DNA of 64,000 bases, from contig NC_068572.1 of assembly GCF_025698545.1 (NCBI RefSeq), positions 5,642,001-5,706,000 on the forward strand, in the 5' to 3' direction. The position numbers and the translations under genes were made by a program. The notes beneath the pieces are model-generated. The model was not told the DNA's origin, did not search any database, and saw only the letters and a list, made by a program, of their open reading frames with translations. The DNA is from Gossypium raimondii (taxonomy: Eukaryota > Streptophyta > Magnoliopsida > Malvales > Malvaceae). How positions within the stretch are numbered: the first letter of the stretch is position 1; the number at the start of each line of letters is the position of its first letter. This document shows, one piece after another, positions 47,600 through 59,700 of this stretch.

Positions 47600-47802
47600 C
47601 GCCGCTGATAAAAGCAAAAAATTAATTTGAATTTTAGCAATTGAAAAGGAAAGTTTTTTTTTTCATAGAAGTGTATTTTCAAACCTTTAATAGTTTAAAG
47701 AAATTTGTATTAATATATTATTAAATTTGAATACTGAAATCATATTTTAGTGTATTAAATACAAAACTCTTAATTAGGAAAATATTAATTGGTACTAGGC
47801 CC
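47600..47802 (+). repeat. hAT target region, copy 1 (left part), duplicated at 51620-51838
   Basis: From attttagcaattgaaaagga to attaattggta it matches 51651-51811 at most positions with small indels. The continuation beyond the hAT element, gcccctcatgaagtgctagttggac at 50245 onward, matches 51813-51837. The hAT insertion thus interrupts one copy only. Confidence 0.88.
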
Positions 47803-50239
47803 TAGAGGTGCTCATGGGTCGGGCGGCCCGGCCCGGCCTGATGGCCCGCCCGAAATATGGGAGGGTTCGGGTAAAAATATAGGCCCGAAATATGGGTTTG
47901 GGCAAAAAATGAGGCCCGTTTTAAAAAACGGGCCGGGCCTCAGGTAAACTTTTTTGGCCCGGCCCGGCCCGGCCCAAATTTAATTAATATATTTTTTATT
48001 TTTAAAATTTATTATATGTCAACTGTCATTAATACATTTCCCATTTCCTTCCTTCCCATTTCCCGACCCAGATAAATCCTAACCCTTCTCTCCTTTTTTC
48101 CCCAAATCGAAATCCACCTCCACGACTCCACGCCACGGTGCTTCTAGCCTTCTTCGTCTTCTCAAAGGTGAGTTTTTGTTAACCTTTGAATTAGTTTTTG
48201 CTTTGTGCTTTTGATTTTTATTTTTATTGAATCGGTTCCTCACTCTCTTTCAATGGCATCTGCTAAAATCGGTCATTTGTGATGAACTTCTTAGGCTCAC
48301 TCTCTTATATGCTTATTCACGTATCTAAGTTCGTTTGTTTGCGGTCCAAATCGAGGATTCAAAGCGATAAATCCTTGTAGGCTTGTCCTTCCTCGTATCT
48401 TGTAATATGATGAACATAAAAAAAGAGGGGACTCCCCTCTTGACTTTTGAGTTAAAAGAAGAAAATGACTGATTTTAGCCAGTAAATCCTCGTATTTTGT
48501 CCTTCCTTGTTTTCTAACAATATGATTTCAGTGCAATTTTTTTGGGACATGATGCACAGTATGAATTACTTGTTTATTTTGAAATGGTTATCTACTTTAA
48601 AACAGAGATTTTCTTATTTTGAAAAATGTCATCTGTAGTAAGTGAAATATGTTCTAATTGAGGGATTATCTGAGAAGTCAACACCCAAAAATGATGATAT
48701 ATTAGACTGTAACTTTGCTAGGAATTGGGCTTACATTATTATTGATATTGTTTGAATTATTAAATTAAGGAGTAATGATATAAAGATTAAGTGACTAAAG
48801 TATTCATTGCAGAACATATATTCGAATACTCACAATTTAACTCATTCTTATAAACAATTTTAGCTTCAAAATCAACATAAGAGTCATGAATTCTTGCTTT
48901 GTTTTCAGCAATTCGGAGAATCTTCTGCTTAAGATTTTTAGACAAATTGAGTAAATCTTGCATGGTTATCAACTTTGGTTATAATTCAACTTTGATGAAT
49001 TATAATTTAAAGTATATTGGTTGAATAAATTTAAAGTATGAATGATTAATATCTTGTTTTAATGTTCGAACATATAGGTATATACTTATATAGGCCTTTG
49101 CATTTAGTTAAAGTATGAATGGTATATAAGTATATACATAAATGTTATTGAATTTAGTTGAAGTATAAAGTTTATATATATATATATATATATACAAGGT
49201 TTGAATTCACACATGTATATACATGTATAAATTATTGGTTTAATCAAAGGTATGTATATATATGTGTACATAAGGTTCGAATAAATGCATAGGTTTATAC
49301 ATGTATAAACCTTTGGATTGGATTTATAATGTATATATTATACTTGTTTAAGTAGTTTCGAATAAGCATGCAAATATATATATGTATATTCTTTTGTATC
49401 GAATTAAGATATGTCATTATATAAGTATATGAGGTTCGATTATATATATATATACATGTATAAGATCTAGTTTTGAAGTTTAGTATGAATTGATATATGT
49501 ATATGTTAGTTTGAATATGTATATATTTACATGTATAATTTCTTGTATTGAAATCAAGTATGAAATTATAATACAGTTTGATTTTGTCAAGTATGAGAAA
49601 AAACACCAGTCTCTCTTGACCTTGAGATCACAAACTTGAAATGATTTTTTATTTTTATTCTCTTGATCTTTTCTATTTTTATTTTTAATTTAATAGTCTT
49701 ATACAGAATTTTTTTATTCTTCTAGTTTCAAGATTGAAAAATGTTGCAATTGTTAAAAGATTTGATGGTTTCCTTTGGCTGTAAAAACACTTGCAGGTCT
49801 TCTCCGTTGTAAACTAGATGCTGATGAACGGTGTAAAATATTACATAGCAATTTTTGGGACCTACTTGATGATACATGCAATATTCTTTTCAGCATTCAA
49901 ATTGAGTTATTATTATCTTTCATCCTATTTAAAGCGTTGCTTTGCTTATTGTTCATATTTTCCTAAACATTATGAATTTTAAATAGAAAAACTCATTCGT
50001 TTGTGGATGGCTACTTCAAAGATTTGAGATAGAGGTCAGTTTTTTAACATTCCAGATTTTAAAGCAAAATGGGTCGGGCCGGGCCGGGCCCGGGCTTCAT
50101 ATTTTCTCCACGGGCCGAGCTTGGGCAAAATCTTAGGCTCACATTTCGGGCCGGGCCAGGCCCGGGCTTAGCAATTGGGCTGAAATTTTTTTTCAAGCCC
50201 GGCCCAAACCCGGCCCGGCCCGGCCCATGAGCACCTCTA
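47803..50239. mobile_element. non-autonomous hAT element B carrying an NB-LRR fragment
   Basis: The ends tagaggtgctcatggg and cccatgagcacctcta are inverted repeats. The target site ctaggccc is duplicated perfectly at 47795-47802 and 50240-50247, the 8-bp hAT signature. Subterminal zones (about 47820-47985 and 50070-50225) are dense in GGCCCGG. The left interior has a pyrimidine-rich leader-like block and a donor-like aaag|gtgagt near 48165. The middle is AT-rich with TA-rich runs near 49172-49193. The right interior holds a resistance-gene piece (49769-50012). No transposase frame; 2437 bases in all. Confidence 0.93.
49769..50012 (+). pseudogene. captured CC-NB-LRR resistance gene fragment
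   Basis: The first frame gives [15 protein letters not shown], matching the GLPLA-type motif of NB-ARC domains, then [11 protein letters not shown], the usual spacer. After a one-base frame change near 49900 the text reads [18 protein letters not shown] and YFP, the RNBS-D motif of non-TIR NB-LRR proteins, and after an in-frame stop LIRLWMA. It spans about 80 codons of the ARC region, with no P-loop, kinase-2 or LRR. It sits wholly inside hAT element B. It cannot encode a working receptor. Confidence 0.85.
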
Positions 50240-50384
50240 CTAGGCCCCTCATGAAGTGCTAGTTGGACTATTTATTTGTGTACTCCACATTTATTTTTCA
50301 TTTAAATTTAACAATAAATATGTGAAAAATAAAGACATGATAGATGAGAACAATTTTTTATTACGAATTTAATTAATTTTTAAA

Positions 50385-50870
50385 GGTAAATTACACTCAA
50401 TGTCATTAAATTATTAGTAAATTTACATTTTGGTCATTAACTTCAGAAGTTACAACCGAGCTATTAAAATAGCTATTGTATGGCATTATTTATTTGTACT
50501 ACTTGCACAAGTCGGAAGCTATTCTTCCTCCTGCTCTTTTACAAATCAGTTTTTTCGTGAAACAACTTTGAACATCATGAATCTACGAACCAAAATTCAA
50601 ACAGCTTTTTTCTTTGATCTGCGACATCGATTGTCAGATCGACTTAGATCTAAGGTATGTTCTTCTACTTGTCGATGGGTACTAATCTACCGTACCATCG
50701 TTGAATTGTCGTTTGGTGCTCGATAGTCAAACTTTAAAAAAAAATACTTAACTGCCTAATGACTGAAATAAAAACTTTCAAATAGTTCAATTACCATTTG
50801 TAACTTTTTAACGTTGAGTGACCAAAAGTTAAACTTACTAATAATTTAGTGACCTTGAATGTAGTTTACC
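50385..50870. mobile_element. MITE-like element with ~90-bp inverted repeats
   Basis: The left end ggtaaattacactcaatgtc and the right end, reverse-complemented ggtaaactacattcaaggtc, pair. Pairing continues through attaaattattagtaa and ttggtca blocks. About 486 bases. The internal open frame at 50430 is incidental to the element. Confidence 0.75.
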
Positions 50871-51619
50871 CATTTCTTAATTATTTTACAAGTACCTTTT
50901 TGAAAATCTAAAAAAAATTAAGAATGGTAAAAGAAATCTTTTTTGAAAGATTCTAGAAAGTTAAGAACATTTTAAGAAAATTTTAAAACTTTTTATAAAA
51001 TTATGAAAATTCTAATTTTTTAAATTCTAATAAAATCTAAGAAATTATAAAATTTTATTAAAACTAAAAGCAAAATTTATAAAATAAAAATTCAGTAAAA
51101 ATCAACACACTCATTTTAACTTGCATTTACATAAGAAATTACTCATTTAATTATGGCATAAAAATATATTTTTAATGGTGGATGTAACTAAAATCCAAAA
51201 AATTATAGAAAGTAAATATTGGGATATATTACTATGAGAAATGATTATATAAAACTGTGATTCCACGTCATCTCTATCCCTTTCTAATAGGAGAATGACA
51301 AATCAGATTTTTCCTCTTGATTTTCCGCTTTTTACTCCTGAAAAAATTCAAATTCAACTAAAAATATTAAAAATCGTTAGAAAAAATCTAATTTGTCATT
51401 CTTCTATTAAAAAAAGATAAAAATAACGTAGAATTACAGTTTTATACAATCCTTCTCATCTTAGTATATTGTTTAAAGAAATAACTCCAGGATTTTAATG
51501 CACAAACCAATATTTATGAAACATCTAAAAATTCTAAAAATATTTACTATCATTTATAGATGCATCAATCAATGAAATAAATTCTTTACTTGGACTGCCA
51601 TTTTTTTATTAAAATTTAA
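50871..51619. other. AT-rich spacer
   Basis: No gene seen. Around 51254-51450 a pair of short inverted blocks (ttctaataggagaatgacaa and ttgtcattcttctatt) suggests another small degraded MITE. Confidence 0.4.
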
Positions 51620-51838
51620 TTTGATAAAGTAAACATTTAATTTGAAAAAATTTAGCAATTGAAAAGGAAGGTTTTTTCATAGAATTGTAATTTCAAACCT
51701 TTAATAGTTAAAGAAAGCATTTTGTATTAATATATTATTAAATGCGAATATTGAATACATATTTTAGTGTATTAAATACAAAATTCTTAATTAAGAAGAC
51801 ATTAATTGGTATGCCCCTCATGAAGTGCTAGTTGGACT
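51620..51838 (+). repeat. hAT target region, copy 2 (no insertion)
   Basis: A diverged duplicate of the region flanking hAT element B. At the insertion point it reads attaattggta-t-gcccctcatg, whereas the occupied copy has ggta-ctag-gcccctc as the target, so it lacks the element and is 3 bases shorter there. Confidence 0.88.
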
Positions 51839-53279
51839 CAAATTAGGGTTTAGTATCAATAAATGCTTATTTCTGAAATTATTTACGGGAATGGGCCGTT
51901 TCAAAAATTAATTATGAGTATGGACTGAAAACCCAAAAATGCGCTGACGTGGACGCGTTTTCAAGAGAAAACCCAGAAAAACGCTTCCACATCAGCACTT
52001 TTTCCTTGTGCCAAGCAAAAGGGAGCTGACGTGGACACGCTTTAGTAAAAAGCACTCACGAGGGCGTGCTTTTGGTCGTGTAATCCCCAGTGGGCCATTT
52101 GCAAATTAGGGCCTAGGTTTAGAGTTTTAGGATTTGATTATGGTTTAGGAAAAATTAAATTAGGGTATTAGGTTTTTAATTGTTTAAGGTTTAGATAGGG
52201 TTTAGGAAAAATTAAATTAGGGTTTAGGAAAAATTAAATTAGGGTATTAGGTTTTTATTGTTTAGGATTTTAGGGTTTTAATTTTTTAATTGCTAAGTAT
52301 TGTTCGGAAAAATAAATTTGTCAAGATGAGTTCGAAAAATAAATTTGACGTAATGTGAAAAATTATTTTGACAAGATAATTTTTTTGAAAAATGCTCTAA
52401 GTAGGATGCACAGCCAGTAATATATTTGTACAAAAATATTCAATTTTATTAAATAAAACCATATAAAAACAATGTGTAAAAAATAGTCAAAAGAAGTACA
52501 ACCATTTATTCCTTTATTCCTCCTTTGATGTTTACAACTTTTCTGATTTCAATTTTTGGTACCACTCATATTTGTAATCATGATTATTAAATATAATTTT
52601 CATGTAATTCCCGGTTTTTATTTTTACTTTCTTTTTAGGTTTAAATGCAAAATTAACCCTTAAATTATATCATTTTTTTCAATAAGGTAATCATACATTT
52701 TTTCATGTAATTCCTGGCATTTTTAACTAAAATGAAAATTAATTTTTTAAAAAAGGCTAATCATACATTTTAATTAAATTAAAAGATATTTTTTTCACCC
52801 AAATTTTCACATATTCTCTCAACTTATTTCCGGTTAGTAAGGTTATCAAACATTAAATCCAATTCCATAAAAGAAACGTCAACACCAATGAAATACGAGT
52901 ACCGATTAGATACTTTAGAACAAGTTAAGGGTAAACTACATATTAACGTTTCGATATTTGTCTATCAAAATTTTGGTTCTTTACGATTAGTCTCATGAAG
53001 TGATTAGCTGCAAAGCAAACAAGCACGTTAGGATTACTAATAATGTCCACGGCATGATAGTCGATACTGTTTGATATCGTTCGTATCGGTTGGAACACTT
53101 TGTTCTAATAGTAAACCAAATCAATAAAATTTAGGTTTTATTTCGGTTTAAATTTTGGTCGTACCAGTGCATGCCGGTTGATTTCGCCCGTACTGGCCAA
53201 TACAAAAAAAAAAACTTAAAATATACTTAAGATTTACATTTAAATTTTTATTATATATTTGTAACAAAAAAAATATAAT
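51839..53279. other. repeat-like intergenic DNA with tttaggg-type words
   Basis: About 51890-52110 holds gctgacgtggac and aaaacgcttccac words typical of a dispersed repeat. About 52110-52290 repeats attagggtttaggaaaaatta-like units two to three times with telomere-like ttaggg words, but not in a 7-base register. The remainder is AT-rich. No gene. Confidence 0.4.
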
Positions 53280-54082
53280 ATACAATCAACCCTCTCTATA
53301 ACAACCCCAATTGTCTGCCCAGATTTTGCCTATTATAGGGAGGTGGTTGTTATACACCATGACATGTTTTTATAAAGAGAATATCATTGTAAGTTTACCA
53401 TAGAATTTATATCGTGAATTTTCATTAAAGAAACAAAGTAAGAATTATGTTAAAAAAAAGTAGAAAGTGGGAACGGAATAAACAAAATTAAAAGACAAAT
53501 AGCATGTGCATTTATTATTGCTTTTATACATATTTTATTTTACATTCTTTCACGTGATTGATTATAAAGTTCATAAATCTAACAAGTTCAATCAATCAAT
53601 ATGAGTTATCAAATTAAATTAATCAATTTATCAGTAGTTGCTAAACTGAAGTAATCAATTTATAAGTTTATGATGCTCCAAATTCATAGTAGAATATTCA
53701 GTTAGTGAACTTAATTGTTTATTGAATTGATATCTTTAATTCAACTCATTAAAATTTATTTTCTTTTAATGAAATATGATTAATAGATTTCTTCACGTGA
53801 AATTTAATCATTTTATTGAAATAATATTCTAATTAATATCATTTTTCATTTAATAAATAACAATTAATAGGATTGTTTGTATAAAATAGTTATAATTTTA
53901 CTTAAAATTTTAGATAATATGTTGTTATAGATAACTAATTTAATAAAATTTACTTCACAACTGTGGATGTTGTTGTTATAAGTGAAAATCTATTATTGAG
54001 AGTTAAAATAAAACATAAGAATCGATTCTTTTAGAAACTTGGTTGTTATAGCGGGAGGTGTTATATAGAGGATTGATTGTAT
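53280..54082. mobile_element. MITE-like element, CTCTATAACA ends
   Basis: The left end atacaatcaaccctctctat and the right end, reverse-complemented atacaatcaatcctctatat, pair. Second inner blocks gggaggtggttgttata and gttgttatagcgggaggtgt lie near each end. About 803 bases, non-coding. Target duplication not resolved. Confidence 0.7.
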
Positions 54083-54185
54083 TTTAAAATTGAATTTATT
54101 TTATTATTATTTATTTTAGAATTGTTGAATTATGGATTGTTACTTGCATAGTATTGGATGATCTTATTGTTTAATTTAGGCTTTA

Positions 54186-55092
54186 GGGTAAAAAAAAAAA
54201 CCCTTACTGAAAAATGAAATAGAATCAATTAAGCCCTTAAAAAAAGTGCATCTTACTGAGTCTTTAATGACAAAAAAAAAAATCAATTTGGCCATTCGGT
54301 TAATAGAAACCATTAGTTAACCAGTTTGACCATTAAAAGCATTCATGTGGTTGATGGCAATCACTAAGAGATTGACATGTAGCATGCCACGTGGAAGAAT
54401 GTTGACATGGCATGCCGCATCATCAAAAAAAATATTTTTTAAAAATAATTAATAAAAAATACATGTAGAACGAATATAGGCGTAATGTTTTCAAATGAAT
54501 CTAGACGACCATTTGTCTAGGTTTATTCTAAATGAGTTCAAAACTTAAAAATTCAGAAATTATAAAAATATTAATAATTATTTAAAAATCTAAAAATTAT
54601 AAAAATTGAAAATTGAAAAAATTCAAGTTTTTATTTATATTTATTTTCATTAATATTTATTTATATAATCAGATATGTATTTACTTTTAAAAAAATAATG
54701 TTTTAAAATTAGTAAATTAAAAATTATTAACCTATTATTCTATAAAAAGAATTATCAACCTATTAAAATTTATTTAAAATAATTACTAATAATGACACTG
54801 GTACATAAATTACCGAATCTACATCCGATGCAGCAGTGGACCCAATTCTTTGCAGCAGTGTTAATTAGCAGCAATGGCAATGAAACTCAATTCTTGTTTC
54901 ATTCTTTGCCTGCTACTAATTTTCATTTTCATGGCGGCCCACATCCTGGTCATCACCTTGGCCCTGCCCTTCCGCCATTTCCGAAGTGGTGACTATGCCA
55001 TAATCCCACTCGGCAGTACCACTGCCATCTCAATCCTCAGCCCCTTCACCACCGTCAGAATTAGCTCCACCTCCTCTAATTTTCATATTCGA

Positions 55093-55124
<32 letters not shown>

Positions 55125-55614
55125 AATAAAAATTAAAAATATATAAAAACTTGAATTTTTTTCCAATTTCAATTTTTTATAACTTTTATAATGTTTTATA
55201 AATTTTAAATAATTATTAATAATTTTTTTATGATTTCTAATTTTTTTTAATTTTGAACTCATTAGAATGAATCTAGACAATAGATTATCTAGATTCAAAT
55301 GAACCTAGACAACTAATATGTTTAGATATATTGCAGATATAAATTAATTAATTTTTATTTTTTTTAAAAAATATTTATTTTTTTTAAAAAATCAAACTTT
55401 TTTATGACCTTGCCCCATCAACATTCTTCCACGGCTCATCTCTTGGTGGTTGTCATCCGTCACGTCAGCGTCGTTAACAATCAAGCTGATCAACTAATAG
55501 TTTCTATTAACAGAATGGTCTAGCTGATTTTTTTTTATCATTAAGAACTCAATAGAGTGTAATGTTTTTTAAGGGTTCAATTGATTTTTTTTTAATTAAA
55601 GGCTTTTTTGACCC
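54186..55614. mobile_element. long-TIR (Mutator-like) element enclosing a less AT-rich core
   Basis: The arms 54186-~54660 and ~55120-55614 are imperfect inverted repeats of nearly 500 bases. Matching blocks include gaccattctgttaatagaaa / ggccattcggttaatagaaa, cgtggaagaatgttga, gtctaggttcatttgaatct and an aattattaataattatttaa zone. Ends read gggtaaaaa and tttttgaccc. The core (~54780-55090) has a much higher GC content and one small open frame. Long TIRs around a foreign-looking core fit a Pack-MULE-like element. A 9-bp target duplication was not evident. Confidence 0.72.
54874..55146 (+). CDS. small hydrophobic-leader ORF inside the long-TIR element
   Basis: Ninety codons starting MAMKLNSCFILCLLLIFIFM, a strong signal peptide or membrane anchor, followed by ALPFRHFRSGDYAIIPLG and a serine/threonine-rich part. 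The C-terminus runs into an (AT)n microsatellite (from about 55095) and the right TIR, so the true end is probably lost. I do not recognise the family. It could be the 5' piece of a captured gene for a secreted or anchored protein. A chance frame cannot be excluded, but the composition contrasts with the element's AT-rich arms. Confidence 0.35.
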
Positions 55615-56704
55615 ACTTTTTAATTTATGGAGTAATTTTTTTGTATATTAAAATTTATATATAACGAAATTTAAACATACACCACCAACATTTTTAAGTA
55701 CTTTATATTTGAGATTTATTCAATCTCATTATTTGATATTTATAAATATTTTTTATATACATGTATATAAATCAAATTAAAAAAAAAACACACACACCAT
55801 TCACTGACTAACAACTTGGTCCACGGACCCAAAGTCGAGCACCAGCTTCAGACTTAACGTCACCCACATACTGCAATGCATGAAACTAGATTGCGTTTGG
55901 CCACTCGTGTTGGAGTAATTGTTCGCAGAAGCAAGAAAAATAGGTTAAAAATTCATGTTTGTATACAAAGTAACCGGAGTTAATCGGTGTGATCTAACCA
56001 AACAAGGTGTAGCACTTTAATTTTTATCCCAAAACAAAGCACGGGCTTCCAACATCTTTGAACTCAACACCGCTTGATACAAACATAGTTGAAGCTAGGT
56101 TTCACTATTAAAAAGTAAAAATACTAAAATAAAATTTAAACACTTTTCATAATTAAGTTTCAATATAAAAATATCGGTTGTATTATTGAAAAGGAAAAAA
56201 AAAAAACAAAACAAATCATTCTAGAATGAATTATAACTTGCCTTGGCAATTAACCCAACCCCAACCTTAGACTTGGGGCTTGTATTACCTCACTTATTTT
56301 TAACATTCATATCCAAGACAAGACCACATCATGTCCCGCACTAAACCAAATCCAAACTATGTAAGTTGAGACTACAACAAAGGCAAAAAACCATGATAAA
56401 GGTAGATTTTCCCAAAATAGAATGCTCCCTATCCAGAAGCCTAAAAACACTAAAATTGTATGGTGAACAAACAAGAATTGGATCTACAATCCACGACCAC
56501 CCAAAACCTTGCAGTATTACATTGTCAAAAGACAATGGGCTTAATGAGGAAGCGAAAACCCTAAATGAATCTCACAGCCAAATTTCCTCTGCTAAGCTTT
56601 CAATGCTTCTTCTAAATGATATGCAACAATGTCAATAAATCACTACACTACACACCAAAAAACTTATCTTTGATCACTCCCAACCAATTTCCAAATTAAT
56701 GTAT
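55615..56704. other. AT-rich spacer and 3' flank of the G3BP-like gene
   Basis: No gene supported. The right part should contain the 3' untranslated region of the minus-strand gene ending at 56705. Confidence 0.45.
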
Positions 56705-59700
56705 TCAAGCAGGGGCAGATACCCTTGGTGCCATGTTCTTGGCTGCTGCATTAACAGCAAGTCCACCAGTGCGGTTCATGCGGCTGCCACCATTACTCCC
56801 CATGTCACCCCTTTGATATCCATCACCTCTGCGGTTGGAATACCCTCCTCGGTTGTTGCTCCTGTTTCCAAACTCACCCAGGCTGTAGCCCCTGCCACCA
56901 CCACCATAGTTTCCCCTCCCTTTTGCTCCATCATTTCTGTATCCAGCCCCCGAACCAGAAGACCGTCCTTTGTTCCCTGTAAATGAAGACAGCCTTGTAA
57001 CATGCAAAAGAATATCTTTGACTAAATTCTATAATCTGGACTGATCAAAAAACTTGCTCTTCAATTAAATACGATTTGTGTCCAACCAAGAATTGAAACC
57101 ATTAGTCCTACACCAATCAAATATTTCAAATGTTGTAGGATGGAAACACTTCTTGAATGTTAACCTAAAAGAACCACCTAATTGGAGATGACCAAAGCTC
57201 ATTTTTTGCGAATTCTCTAATAACCATAAAGTGTCATGTATGATAAGTGAGAGAATCTCATACCCCAATCAATCTTCTTTTGCCAAATCATGCAATATTA
57301 TTCACTAAATTTTGGGAAATTTTAAAAATAAAAGCAACTTGCCTCGAGAGGTAGACCGCTTTTCTTCAACAATTGCATTGCGCCCACCAATATTTATAGG
57401 TGAAGCCTGAGAAAAACGTCAAAGAAAAAAGGAAATAAGGTAAAATCATGTAATTTTTGCAGAAAAGAAATTAATAAATGCAGCTGAAAAACATTTGGGA
57501 CATTAATATAAACTTGTAAGATTGCATCCATGATGCACATCAAAAATCAAATATAAATCATGAATTAAGTTACATTTCATATCAACTACAGGAGAATAAA
57601 GAATAAAGATTCAACACAATTCACATAACCTGTTGCAACCAATGCCATGATACGAGATCTACATATGAACCAAATGCAATATGAAGGAAAATAATAAAAA
57701 GAAAAAGCAAAGTACAAAAAAGATAAATACCTCTATGGCACTTTGAGCAGAACTTGCAAGTTCAAACTCCACAAAACCAAAACAGAATCCCTATTGAGAA
57801 ATACAAAGAAAATATTAACTGGACATACTGACACTGAACATTTAATGCACTGAAAAATGAGGTAGATGTCTACCTTCTGACTTCGAACTTGAATACCACC
57901 ATTCTTAATAGGTCCAAACTTCTTAAACTCGTTCTCCAGCATGCTAGGTGTGGCATTCAGGGGCAGACCTTTGACATAGATGGAGGGGCCCTCAGCTGCC
58001 ACACAATCAGACAAAATAAGTAATCATATACAAAGCAAAAATAAATAGATGACCATAATAAAGCAGATTACAAATAATCCGCCTGAGTTCTTTTGAAAGT
58101 TGTGCAGGAAAGATGAAAAACTGATACCTTCCACATCTTGATTGATCCCATTTTCTGGAATACTGTTGTTGGATATCTGTGCATCAGACACTGGGGCTGG
58201 AGAAATAGGTGGTGCCACAGTTCCTGGTTGGTCATGGCTCTTAACTGTAGACTTCACAAGGGAATGCGTAGGGGTGGATAAAGGAACTGCGTTCTCCTTC
58301 ATAAACTTCACCTATAACAATAACAAAAGAGGCTAAATCATCACCTTAAAGTTGGGAATATAAACACTAAAGAGGTCATTTTGAGAAAGATTAGAAGCCT
58401 AGCATGCAGCAGAGTGCTACGTACAATAGACGCATATGATTTCTTTGGCACTTCCTCAATTTTGGAGTTGGAGTCGTCAAACATTTGCGAATCATCAGGA
58501 ATTTCATCTACAACCTCAGCTACCGGTACTTCCTCTTCTTCAATAGAAGCATCTCCATTTTCAGAAGGGTTATACACTTCTGGCCCATTAGCTTCTTCAG
58601 GCATTGCAGCCAGTTGCTCAACAATGTGATTCTCAGGAGCAGGAGAAGGATCTGCAGACAAATATCTATATCAATTGAAGAAATCGTTACAACTCTGTAT
58701 TTCATAAGGAGGCCTGGGTTTTCAATTACCCTTCTCAGTAATAAGAGAAGCTTCAATTTTACTAACTAGTTCCTGGCTTCCACTTTGATGTTTGGCTTCA
58801 TCAATGTATCTAAATACATCATTTAAAACAAAATAGCCCTTGTCTTGAGGTGCCAAAAAGAAACTCTGAGTGAATTTCCGCTTTACTTTGTCCTTTCCAG
58901 TTAAATGCCCAGTCACAAGAACAATTACTCCACCATTGTGTGAGTCTTGTGCATCTACAGTTGTTATCTCAGCCAGAAATTCTCCATAACCAAGTGAGAG
59001 TATCTTCTCATTGATGGCCTGGTCCACAAAATGAAGCACCATGGTTTCAACTCTACCAACTCAAACTATAAGTTGTTAACATTAAGATATTACATAAGAG
59101 AATTCAACTTCACAGAAGTTAAGTTCCAATACAATCAAACGTATAAAAGTAGAAGAAAATTGGTATCATAACCGGTTCTTATATGAATATCAAACCATCT
59201 AATGGATGGGAAATAAGAAAAGTTATCAATCATAACTTTTTTTTATTTTTTAAAGCTCTTTACATAATCTTCACTTGTAGAAATATAGTTTAGGCATCAG
59301 GATCTTCACTATAATGGCACATTTCCTTTCATTTTTGCACAAGTGAACCATGAAGAGAGTAGATTTTCACACCAGAAGCAAAGTAAACGTGGATCTACTA
59401 AGGCACATACTTTCAAAAGGGTAGAAAACATAGTTTCCAATAAAAACATTGTATTAAAGAATGAAAATAAGCATGAACATGATGGTACACGTACAACATA
59501 TGCCCTCATTTAAAATGTCTGACCCAAGCCAAACACGTGTGTGAAAGGGACAGGCATAGAGAACTTACTTGCATGGTTGTTGTGATACTCATGCCGCCAT
59601 TTTCTTCAGGGCGACCGAGTTTGCTGTTATCATGGTAAAATCGGTGAACCAGTGCAGGGGATTGGTGTAATATAAGGTAGTATTGATGAACAAAGGCATT

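Noticed and set aside
49295-49606. Minus-strand open frame rich in I and Y
   Set aside because: It is simple TA-rich sequence within hAT element B with no coding character.
52110-52290. Telomere-like tttaggg words, possible interstitial telomere
   Set aside because: The words occur in longer attagggtttaggaaaaatta units and are not in a continuous 7-base register, so this is an ordinary short repeat.
54186-55614. Real stand-alone secreted peptide gene
   Set aside because: The frame lies wholly between the arms of a transposon-like element and runs into a microsatellite, so I treat it as possible captured cargo and list the ORF with low confidence.
58381-58769. Plus-strand open frames overlapping the G3BP-like gene
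   Set aside because: They are antisense shadows of exons 3 and 4, which encode conserved protein on the minus strand.
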